21,593 nucleotides of DNA from an uncultured Parvibacter sp. (GTDB lineage: Bacteria > Actinomycetota > Coriobacteriia > Coriobacteriales > Eggerthellaceae): positions 4,435-26,027 of the forward strand of contig CAJUNI010000028.1 in NCBI GenBank assembly GCA_910587945.1. The letters run 5' to 3'. The stretch's first letter is position 1; every line of letters starts with the position of its first letter. Below the pieces are notes generated by a model. It had not been told where the DNA came from. It searched no databases and worked only from the letters and a program-made list of their open reading frames with translations. A program made the translations under genes and the position numbers. Positions 15,185-21,593 of this stretch are shown piece by piece.

Positions 15185-15556
15185 CTAATCGGTCGGACCT
15201 ACAATCGAGTTCACGATGGTGCTTACAATAGAGATCACAATGGCGGCTAAGAATGCGCTGCCAAAGCCTTCGATCCAAATGCCGGCGTGGAAGAGGCCAT
15301 TGGCAAGCCATGCCGCTAGAAGGAGCAGTAAGGTATTAACCACCAGATAGAAAATACCCAGGGTCAAAATTGAGATAGGTAACGAGAGTACCTGCAGTAC
15401 CGGCTTAATTGACATGTTGATAAGCGCCAGAATCAAAGCCAGAAGGGCAATGCTTACCCAAGCGGCATCGCCACCGATCACTTGAATACCCGGGACGATC
15501 CATACAGCTGCGGCTACCGCTATGGCGGTCACAATCCAGCGAATGATGAAGCTCAT
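15185..15556 (-). CDS. Four-TM membrane protein, phage holin superfamily IV-like (PF04020 type)
   Basis: The predicted product has 123 residues. I chose the ATG at 15556 because AAAGGAG lies six bases upstream; a longer frame to 15634 would run through the ribosome site. Four hydrophobic segments are seen (about 5-25, 33-50, 58-82, 99-119). The block INMSIKPVLQVLSLPISILTLG matches the signature of the widespread bacterial family annotated as 'phage holin family' or YvlD-like. Despite the name, lone chromosomal members are not prophage lysis genes; their exact role in the membrane is unclear. No phage genes are nearby. Confidence 0.85.
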   Translation of the reverse strand: MSFIIRWIVTAIAVAAAVWIVPGIQVIGGDAAWVSIALLALILALINMSIKPVLQVLSLPISILTLGIFYLVVNTLLLLLAAWLANGLFHAGIWIEGFGSAFLAAIVISIVSTIVNSIVGPTD

Positions 15557-15632
15557 GGGAAACTCCTTTCCTTTGGCTGTTACCCTAGCAGAGCCGCTGG
15601 CAACGTGGGATTTTCCTGAGTCATTAGTTAGC

Positions 15633-15647
15633 AACCCGTAACGGGTT
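15633..15647. promoter_or_regulatory. Perfect palindrome AACCCGT-A-ACGGGTT
   Basis: Seven-bp arms flank one central base in the gap between the divergent holin-like gene and the methyltransferase gene. No T-run follows, so an operator is more likely than a terminator. Another small stem, ACCGC/GCGGT, lies about 30 bp on. Confidence 0.5.
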
Positions 15648-15764
15648 CTTAAGGAGCCAGCCTAGGGAGAAGCTACCGCTAGCCTGCGGTTATTTCGCGT
15701 AAATCTTTGGGAGCCTTTGCCTCGTGGGGCGCAGGTTGGTTTCAATCGCTACACTAGGGATCCT

Positions 15765-17279
15765 ATGAAAAAGCCACGGACAAAAAAGCCTTCTCGCTCC
15801 GCTCCGCCTTCGTCCGCGAAGGCTCCTCGGTCTGCTAAAAAGACGCCGAAAAAATCGGTAGCCCCAAAGCGGAACTCGGGACGGACTTCCGACGCAGCGA
15901 CAAAGCGTGGAACCAAAAAACTAGCAGCCCAAACGGGGTCTAGGCCGGTATCCGCAAAGGAGAGCACGGCTACACGGCGCTGTCCGGTGTCGGATCGCTG
16001 TGGAGGCTGTAGCGCTATTGAGGTTCCCTATGCTGATCAAGTGGCTATTAAAGAGGCTACTATGGCGACGCTCTTTGAGGGCATTGCTCAGCCCGGGGTT
16101 TTGCAGCCACTGGTAGCCATGGAGGATCCCTATCACTACCGAGATAAAGTGATATCTCCCTATGCGTGGGCACCAGGGGCTGCGGCCAAGGCGACGGCAT
16201 CGCTTTCAAAGAAATCCTCTGGGGCGCGTCGTCGTGATGCTGGCGGCCGGGCGGGGTCTTCAAAGGCCGCAAGTCAAAAGCAGCCACTCATCCTGACAGG
16301 CATGTATGCGCGCGGCACTCATCAGTTGATCCCCACCTCTACCTGCGCTATCGAAAACGAACACGCGAAAGAGGTTACCCTGGCCATTCGCTCGATCATG
16401 GAGCGCTATGGCATGGAACCCTATGATGAGGACAAGGGCACCGGATTTGTCCGCCATAGCATGGTGCGCGTGGGCCATGAGAGTGGGGAAGTGCTGGTCA
16501 CGTTAGTGACGAACGGCCGCGAATTTCCGGCCTCCAAAGCGTTTTGCCGCGAACTGGTGAAGCGCTGTCCCTTTGTGACAACGGTGGTGCAAAACATTAA
16601 TGAGCGCCAAACCAACGTCATTTTAGGTTCTGAGGAGCGCGTGCTCTACGGTCCGGGCTTTATCTTGGATAGGCTTTGCGGATTGAGCTTTCGCATTTCT
16701 TCTCAGTCGTTTTACCAGGTCAACGCCCGACAGACCGAAGTGCTCTATCGCGAAGCCATGACTCTTGCGGGCCTTGGACCAGAGTCGCAGGGTCGGGCAC
16801 CGGTGGTCATAGATGCTTATTGCGGGACGGGGACCATTGGCTTGGTGGCAGCACACTTCGGAGCCCGAGCGGTGATTGGGGTGGACAGCGTAGCCTCAGC
16901 CATTGCTGATGCCCGACTTAACGCGCGCCATAACGGCATCGAAAACGCTCAGTTTGTGGAAGCTGATGCAACGGCCTTCATGGAAGCGTTGGCTGCGGAA
17001 GGGGCAACCTGCCTGGGCGATAGGGCGAACCCGGAAGAACTGGTTGTATTCATGGATCCGCCTCGCGCAGGTTCTACGCCTGAGTTTCTTTCTGCCCTTG
17101 CTGCGTTGAACCCTGCTACGGTGGTCTACATCTCTTGCGATCCGACTACCCAGGTACGGGATCTGCGCATGCTTTTGGATTCCGGCTTCCGTCTAGAGTC
17201 GGTGGTGCCCGTAGATATGTTCCCGCACACGGATCATATTGAGTCCATTGCCTTGCTTCGAGGGGCTTGTTATGACTGA
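15765..17279 (+). CDS. rlmD: 23S rRNA (uracil-C5) methyltransferase, RlmD/RumA type, with basic tail
   Basis: The predicted product has 504 residues. The ATG at 15765 follows AGGGATCCT; a TTG at 15717 is less likely. Cluster ligands are C73, C79, C82 and C194. The SAM domain shows VIDAYCGTGTIGL (348-360) and VFMDPPRAGS (428-437). The catalytic Cys is C458 in VYISCDP, and the HIESIALL block ends the protein. The family forms 5-methyluridine in 23S rRNA; whether it acts at U747, U1939 or both cannot be told. Two features are odd. A Lys/Arg/Ser/Pro-rich tail of about 70 residues stands where RlmD has a TRAM domain. A second basic insert (about 139-173) interrupts the central domain. The gene overlaps tilS by eight bases. 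Confidence 0.9.
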   Translation: MKKPRTKKPSRSAPPSSAKAPRSAKKTPKKSVAPKRNSGRTSDAATKRGTKKLAAQTGSRPVSAKESTATRRCPVSDRCGGCSAIEVPYADQVAIKEATMATLFEGIAQPGVLQPLVAMEDPYHYRDKVISPYAWAPGAAAKATASLSKKSSGARRRDAGGRAGSSKAASQKQPLILTGMYARGTHQLIPTSTCAIENEHAKEVTLAIRSIMERYGMEPYDEDKGTGFVRHSMVRVGHESGEVLVTLVTNGREFPASKAFCRELVKRCPFVTTVVQNINERQTNVILGSEERVLYGPGFILDRLCGLSFRISSQSFYQVNARQTEVLYREAMTLAGLGPESQGRAPVVIDAYCGTGTIGLVAAHFGARAVIGVDSVASAIADARLNARHNGIENAQFVEADATAFMEALAAEGATCLGDRANPEELVVFMDPPRAGSTPEFLSALAALNPATVVYISCDPTTQVRDLRMLLDSGFRLESVVPVDMFPHTDHIESIALLRGACYD

Positions 17280-18447
17280 GTTGCGTGTTGAGGACACCTC
17301 GTATCCGAGCTTTGGATGGGAATCACTGCGCGAAGCTATGACGGAGGTGCTGTTCAAGCGTCTTGGTCTGCGCTCTGACGCCCCGCTCGTGCTCATGGTG
17401 TCCGGAGGTTCTGACTCAACGGCATTGGCTTATGGGGTGGCTGCTCTGCGCGCCGAGGGCGTCTTGGATGGCCCGGCGGCTCTCCTCCACGTGAATCATT
17501 GTTTGCGAGGCGCGGACTCTGACGGTGATGCGCGCTTTGTGGAGGCTTTAGCGGCACAGCTGGGGCTTCCTTTGGTGTTGAAGACGGTAGATGTGGGAGC
17601 CTTGGTGGCCCAGTCGGGGGATAACTTGGAGGCAGTGGCGCGCCAGGTGCGTTATGACGCAGCCGCAGAAGTCATGCGGGATTTGGCTCAGGCGGCAGAA
17701 TGTGCTCCCGAACAGGGAGTTGTTCTGACGGCTCACAGCCTTGATGATCGCATTGAGGCCTTCTATATGCGCTCTATCGTGGGTACGGGTCCCGGTGGAT
17801 TTCGGGCGATGGACTATCAAACGGGTCAAGTCGTGCGGCCGCTTCTTGATGTGACCCGCGACGAGTTGCGCGGGTTTCTGATGACCTATCAGACGGGGCG
17901 AGCAGGTTTAGTCGGGTCGCCGCTGGTCGATGAGGCGGGAAATCTGTGGCGCGAAGATGTCACGAATGAATCACGGGACCGCTTCCGCTCCTATGTACGC
18001 CACGAGATTGTTCCCCGAGCCAAAGCGTGGAATCCGGCTCTTCCGGCCGTACTGCGTCGCACTATGAATCTGATCGGGGAAGAAGATGCCTTCCTTGGGA
18101 CCATGGCTGAAGAACTCGAGGCTCAAACCTGTCAGTGGTTTGCTGTTACTGGCGATAACGCTAGTGGCCGCCCTCGGGAATCAGTGCTTTTGGATCCTGA
18201 GTTCGGGAAGGCGCCCGTACCCTTGCAACGTCGCGTGGTGGCGGGGGTGCTTGACCGGCTCTTGGGCCCAGAGGCTCGTTTGGAAACGCGCAGTATTGAA
18301 GCTGTGTTAGAGTGCTTTGATCAGGGCCGTCCCCGTAGCGGGGTGGTTGTCAATATCCAAGGAAATCTTGCCGTGAGCTCTAATAAGCGCGGCGTTCGTA
18401 TTGAGCCCATGGAAGTATTCCGGGCTCGGAGAAAAAGGCAGAACTAA
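17272..18447 (+). CDS. tilS: tRNA(Ile)-lysidine synthase
   Basis: The predicted product has 391 residues. The ATG at 17272 lies within the end of the methyltransferase gene and follows GAGGGG. The PP-loop SGGSDS is at 44-49; further family blocks are LLHVNHCLRGADSDGDARFV, DNLEAVARQVRYD and NESRDRFRSYVRHEIVP. TilS uses ATP and lysine to convert the wobble C34 of the CAU-anticodon tRNA(Ile) to lysidine, so AUA is read as Ile; it is essential in most bacteria. The usual HHADDQ-like segment reads HSLDDRIE here. It sits in a tilS-hpt-ftsH type cluster, with maf inserted. Confidence 0.95.
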   Translation: MTELRVEDTSYPSFGWESLREAMTEVLFKRLGLRSDAPLVLMVSGGSDSTALAYGVAALRAEGVLDGPAALLHVNHCLRGADSDGDARFVEALAAQLGLPLVLKTVDVGALVAQSGDNLEAVARQVRYDAAAEVMRDLAQAAECAPEQGVVLTAHSLDDRIEAFYMRSIVGTGPGGFRAMDYQTGQVVRPLLDVTRDELRGFLMTYQTGRAGLVGSPLVDEAGNLWREDVTNESRDRFRSYVRHEIVPRAKAWNPALPAVLRRTMNLIGEEDAFLGTMAEELEAQTCQWFAVTGDNASGRPRESVLLDPEFGKAPVPLQRRVVAGVLDRLLGPEARLETRSIEAVLECFDQGRPRSGVVVNIQGNLAVSSNKRGVRIEPMEVFRARRKRQN

Positions 18448-19160
18448 TGACTGACAAAGAAACACAAAATGAGTCGCGTACCGTAGCCCAAATTGATTCA
18501 AACGAGTCAGGGACCGGAGGAGAAATTGACTCATTAAGCATCATCCTGGCTAGCGCAAGCCCGCGCCGCAAGCAGCTGTTGGCCGATGCCGGCGTGGCCT
18601 TTCGTGTACATACCCCTCAAACGCCCGTTGATGAAACCCTTGACGCTGATCAGGCCACTAATCCGGAAGAAGCCTGCAAAGATCTGGCCCAGCGCAAAGC
18701 AGGAGCGGTGGTGCAGGAGGTGCTCGCCAATCCGGCTCCCGGGATGTATATGATCATTGGCGCTGACACTATGGTCGTGAAGGATGGTGACATCTTTGGA
18801 AAGCCGCGCAACCTTTCGGATGCTACGTCCATGTTGCGGCGCTTATCCGGCGCTACCCATGAGGTAATCACGGCAGTGTCGCTTTGGCTTGTGCGAGTGG
18901 ATGAGCAGGACGAAGTGTCGCTGGGACTTCGCACCTTTGCCGACACTGCCCGCGTAACCTTTAAGCCCTTGGACGACGAAACCATCAAGGAATACCTGCG
19001 AAAAGGAGAGTCCTTTGATAAAGCGGGCGCCTACGCCATTCAGGGGGAGGGGGCAGCATTGGTGGAGCGGGTCGAAGGTTCCTTGGATACGGTCATTGGG
19101 CTTCCCGTGGGTCGCTTGCTTAAGGATTATCCCGAGTTGTTGCAGGCATCTCCCCGCTGA
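18447..19160 (+). CDS. maf: Maf-family nucleoside triphosphate pyrophosphatase
   Basis: The predicted product has 237 residues. Its start overlaps the tilS stop (TAATG). The Maf domain begins near residue 30. It shows SASPRR (36-41), GADT (105-108), GKP (118-120), SGATHEV (134-140) and DKAGAYAIQG (191-200), the set seen in the dTTP/UTP-hydrolysing YhdE-like branch. These cytoplasmic enzymes hydrolyse non-canonical or excess NTPs and are linked to septation arrest when overproduced. The first ~28 residues are a Ser/Glu/Asp-rich extension not seen in typical ~190-residue members. The ATG is still the best start because no ATG, GTG or TTG with a good ribosome site lies nearer the domain. Confidence 0.94.
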   Translation: MTDKETQNESRTVAQIDSNESGTGGEIDSLSIILASASPRRKQLLADAGVAFRVHTPQTPVDETLDADQATNPEEACKDLAQRKAGAVVQEVLANPAPGMYMIIGADTMVVKDGDIFGKPRNLSDATSMLRRLSGATHEVITAVSLWLVRVDEQDEVSLGLRTFADTARVTFKPLDDETIKEYLRKGESFDKAGAYAIQGEGAALVERVEGSLDTVIGLPVGRLLKDYPELLQASPR

Positions 19161-19581
19161 TAATGCCCCGATGGGCGGGCTCTTTTTCGCCATTGACCCC
19201 TGCTCACTCAATGCGTGGACTCGGTCTCTGTTCTAAGGGACGGGGCTTTCTGCTTGCGGCAGGCAAACAGGGCAGCTTTCCGTGGTTGCACTCGCTTCGG
19301 TGGCGGGGCTCATTCCCCCTGGTTTTTATGTGAGTTTGTTTGGGCTCCCAATGGCGCCTCGGGGTTGGAACCCAGAGCTTGTTTAGGCTGGTAGAAACCC
19401 TCAGGTGCCAGTTTATGGGCAGTTCGGGGGCGTTTTCGTATCGTTGCCGCTGTCGCTGAGTGCAATGGTAAACTTCTTTCCTAATATCAACGATGGCATA
19501 ACCATCTTGGTTCTGTGCTCCTCGGCAGTGTGGGGAGCCATTACGGTAAGTAAGACCATCATGTTTAAGCGAGAAGGACCT
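19161..19581. other. 421-bp gap between maf and hpt
   Basis: No gene is supported here; an in-frame extension of hpt back to 19405 has no ribosome site and unlikely composition. Apart from the weak terminator at the left, it holds a dyad CTC-G-GGGTT-GG-AACCC-A-GAG (19358-19377). A G-rich stretch is followed by CCCCCTGGTTTTT near 19315-19327 that could close a hairpin with AAACAGGG (19267-19274). No clear sigma-70 promoter for hpt was found. Confidence 0.5.
19165..19187 (+). terminator. Weak terminator after maf
   Basis: GCCC-CGAT-GGGC (19165-19176) is followed by GGGCTC and a five-T run. The short stem and the offset T-run make this tentative. Confidence 0.4.
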
Positions 19582-20127
19582 ATGGATCAAGACATTGCGA
19601 AAGTGATTTATTCAGAAAAAGAAATTGCTTCCCGAGTGGCAGCCATCGGCCAAGCCATTACGAAAGATTATGCTCCCGTAGCCGATGAAGGCATCATTGT
19701 GATCTCGGTGCTGAACGGTGCGGCGCTTTTCATGGCTGACCTCGTTCGGCAAATTAAGCTTCCGCTGGCTATGGACTTTATGGCGGTGTCTTCTTACGGC
19801 AATGGCACCACCAGTTCTGGAGTAGTCCGCATTATCAAAGATCTATCCCAGGACATTGAGGGTAAGCACGTCATCATCGCCGAAGATATTATTGACTCCG
19901 GCCTTACCTTGAAATATCTCATCAAGTACTTAAGCTCTCGCAAGCCTGCTTCCATTGAGGTAGCAGCGCTTCTTCGTAAGAATACGGAGCGTCAGGCGGA
20001 TATCGAGTGTCGCTATGAGGGCTTTGAGTGTCCTGACGAATTCATTGTGGGTTACGGGCTCGACTACGCCGAGCATTATCGTAACCTTCCCTATATTGGT
20101 GTATTGAAGCCGGAACTATATCAGTAA
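19582..20127 (+). CDS. hpt: Hypoxanthine phosphoribosyltransferase
   Basis: The predicted product has 181 residues, the usual length. The ATG at 19582 follows AGAAGGA. The PRPP-binding motif VIIAEDIIDSGLTL is at 97-110, with the acidic pair E101-D102. The conserved C-terminal block GYGLDYAEHYRNLPYIG (157-173) carries the metal-binding Asp161. It salvages hypoxanthine and often guanine to IMP and GMP with PRPP. It is followed nine bases later by ftsH; hpt-ftsH adjacency is common in Gram-positive bacteria. Confidence 0.96.
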   Translation: MDQDIAKVIYSEKEIASRVAAIGQAITKDYAPVADEGIIVISVLNGAALFMADLVRQIKLPLAMDFMAVSSYGNGTTSSGVVRIIKDLSQDIEGKHVIIAEDIIDSGLTLKYLIKYLSSRKPASIEVAALLRKNTERQADIECRYEGFECPDEFIVGYGLDYAEHYRNLPYIGVLKPELYQ

Positions 20128-20136
20128 GGCACGAAC

Positions 20137-21593
20137 ATGGCAGAAAACAACAATCAAAAACCGAGCGGACCTAGTTCGCGTACTCCGATCATTACCACCC
20201 TCATTTTCTTGTTGGTGGCTTTTATGATCGGGAGCCAATTTCTGGGAGGAGGAGCCCAAGGCCAGCGCAAGACCGACGCGCTGATAACCTCTCAGTTTGT
20301 CCAGGCGGTGGAACAAGACCGCGTGGAGTCGGTAGTCTATGCGGCAGGGGACTATACCGTTTCCGGTGTGTACTATCCGGCGGCTACGGTAGGCTCTTCG
20401 GCGGCCGAAGCCTTCAACGAGGCGTTCTCTTCCATGAATGCACTGATGGGAACAGAGAAATCTCCGGATGGAACGGTGCTTCCCGGGGTTACTACGACAG
20501 TGCTGTCTCCGGCTACGTTGGGCACCGAGCATAACTATACCTCTACCTATGTGGGCCAGGATTCCTTGGGCGAATTGCTGGCGCAGCATCCGGACACCAC
20601 CTATGAGGTAACGCTGCCGAGCCCCTTCCTGTCTATCTTGACCACGCTTCTGCCCATACTGCTTATTGCAGGCTTGTTGCTGTTCTTCTTTAACCAAATG
20701 CAGAAGGCCAACAATTCTCAGATGAGCTTTGGTAAGAATAAGGCGAAGAAGTCCATGGAAGAGCGTCCCGATGTCAAATTTGCTGACGTTGCGGGCGTGG
20801 ATGAGGCTGTGGAGGAGATGCAGGAGATTAAAGACTTCCTGGCAAATCCCGCAAAGTACCAGGCCATGGGCGCGAAAATCCCCCGGGGCTGTTTGCTAGT
20901 GGGCCCTCCGGGTACGGGCAAAACCTTGCTTGCCCGGGCGGTGGCGGGGGAAGCGGGCGTGCCCTTCTTCTCCATTTCCGGTTCTGACTTTGTGGAGATG
21001 TTTGTTGGCGTGGGCGCTTCCCGCGTGCGTGATTTGTTTAAAGACGCCAAAGAAGCGGCTCCCTCCATTATCTTCATCGACGAAATCGATGCCGTGGGTC
21101 GCCAACGTGGTACCGGCTTAGGCGGTGGCCATGACGAACGCGAGCAAACCTTGAACCAGCTGCTGGTGGAAATGGACGGCTTCGAGTCCAATGACTCGGT
21201 GGTGCTCATTGCGGCCACCAACCGCTCCGACGTCCTTGATCCCGCGCTTCTGCGTCCGGGTCGTTTTGACCGCCAAATTGTGGTGGATACCCCCGATGTG
21301 CGCGGTCGTCAACGCATTTTGGAGGTTCACGCCAAGGACAAGCCCATGGGCTCTGACGTGGACTTAGAGCGTATTGCAAAAATCACTCCAGGCTTTACCG
21401 GTGCCGACTTGGCAAACTTGCTCAACGAATCCGCGCTGCTCACGGCTCGCCGGGGTAAGAAGATCATTACCATGCGCGAAGTGAGCGAATCCATGGAGCG
21501 CGTTATTGCCGGCCCGGAGCGCAAGGGTCGCGTCATGAACGAGAAGACCAAGCACACCATTGCCTACCACGAAAGCGGCCATGCCCTGGTGGG
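20137..21593 (+). CDS. ftsH: ATP-dependent zinc metalloprotease FtsH (partial, cut by right edge)
   Basis: 485 codons are present of about 640. The ATG at 20137 follows a weak AAGG. Two membrane helices (about 17-35 and 165-186) flank an outer domain of about 130 residues, larger than the roughly 70 in E. coli FtsH. The AAA+ module has Walker A GPPGTGKT (256-263), Walker B IIFIDE (311-316) and the second region of homology with arginine fingers at RPGRFDR (373-379). The zinc motif HESGH (478-482) is just inside the window, and the rest of the peptidase domain is missing. FtsH degrades misassembled membrane proteins and short-lived regulators. Confidence 0.97.
   Translation, partial: MAENNNQKPSGPSSRTPIITTLIFLLVAFMIGSQFLGGGAQGQRKTDALITSQFVQAVEQDRVESVVYAAGDYTVSGVYYPAATVGSSAAEAFNEAFSSMNALMGTEKSPDGTVLPGVTTTVLSPATLGTEHNYTSTYVGQDSLGELLAQHPDTTYEVTLPSPFLSILTTLLPILLIAGLLLFFFNQMQKANNSQMSFGKNKAKKSMEERPDVKFADVAGVDEAVEEMQEIKDFLANPAKYQAMGAKIPRGCLLVGPPGTGKTLLARAVAGEAGVPFFSISGSDFVEMFVGVGASRVRDLFKDAKEAAPSIIFIDEIDAVGRQRGTGLGGGHDEREQTLNQLLVEMDGFESNDSVVLIAATNRSDVLDPALLRPGRFDRQIVVDTPDVRGRQRILEVHAKDKPMGSDVDLERIAKITPGFTGADLANLLNESALLTARRGKKIITMREVSESMERVIAGPERKGRVMNEKTKHTIAYHESGHALV

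Noticed and set aside
15185..15556. Holin-like gene as a prophage marker
   Set aside because: No endolysin, capsid, integrase or attachment repeat is nearby. Members of this family are common as lone chromosomal genes.
19263..19330. Signal recognition particle RNA or similar conserved ncRNA
   Set aside because: The G-rich, foldable stretch lacks the conserved SRP apical loop sequence. The pairing is imperfect and could be chance.

Overview
The window reads as ordinary chromosome from an anaerobic, Tat-using, moderate-GC actinobacterium. Gene content and style (Tat-exported molybdoenzyme with NrfD anchor, aldehyde ferredoxin oxidoreductase, large fused MacB/FtsX-type ABC proteins, a tilS-maf-hpt-ftsH block) best fit the Coriobacteriia, Eggerthellaceae side. 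The genus is not resolvable by eye; a lower-GC member such as Cryptobacterium is only a guess. No rRNA, tRNA, CRISPR array, transposase or phage module was seen.

Redox region (1-6830). A 5'-partial-window aldehyde ferredoxin oxidoreductase (AOR, minus strand, running off the left edge) is divergent from a five-gene operon. That operon encodes a Tat-signal four-cluster ferredoxin, a TorD-type chaperone, a Tat-signal molybdopterin oxidoreductase with a candidate Cys molybdenum ligand, a second four-cluster ferredoxin without signal, and an NrfD/PsrC membrane subunit. Together these look like a PsrABC-like respiratory reductase or oxidase with its maturation chaperone and one extra polyferredoxin. 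The 352-bp divergent gap carries a 19-bp tandem repeat centred between two candidate -10 boxes.

Toxin-antitoxin cassette (6781-7663). A DinJ-YafQ type II pair sits between two 53-bp copies of the same Rho-independent terminator (52 of 53 identical). The single difference keeps a base pair in the hairpin. The promoter has a perfect dyad in its -35/-10 spacer.

Accessory middle (7673-15556). On the minus strand are a class I glutamine amidotransferase (gamma-glutamyl-GABA hydrolase type) with an unusual Cys-containing N-terminal extension and a 1040-residue fused ABC transporter. These are followed by a ferritin (+), a small membrane protein with a Pro/Gly/Tyr-rich repeat tail (-), an iron-type alcohol dehydrogenase (+), and a four-TM holin-superfamily-IV-like protein (-). 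Clear terminators separate several of these.

Housekeeping end (15765-21593). An RlmD/RumA-type rRNA methyltransferase with a basic tail overlaps tilS, which overlaps maf. After a 421-bp gap come hpt and ftsH, the latter cut by the right edge inside its HExxH zinc motif.

The items most worth checking are the duplicated terminator around the toxin-antitoxin pair, the repeat-bearing divergent control region of the redox locus, and the chain of small hairpins ahead of the first terminator. I did not find a gene set that I would call a wholly new system.
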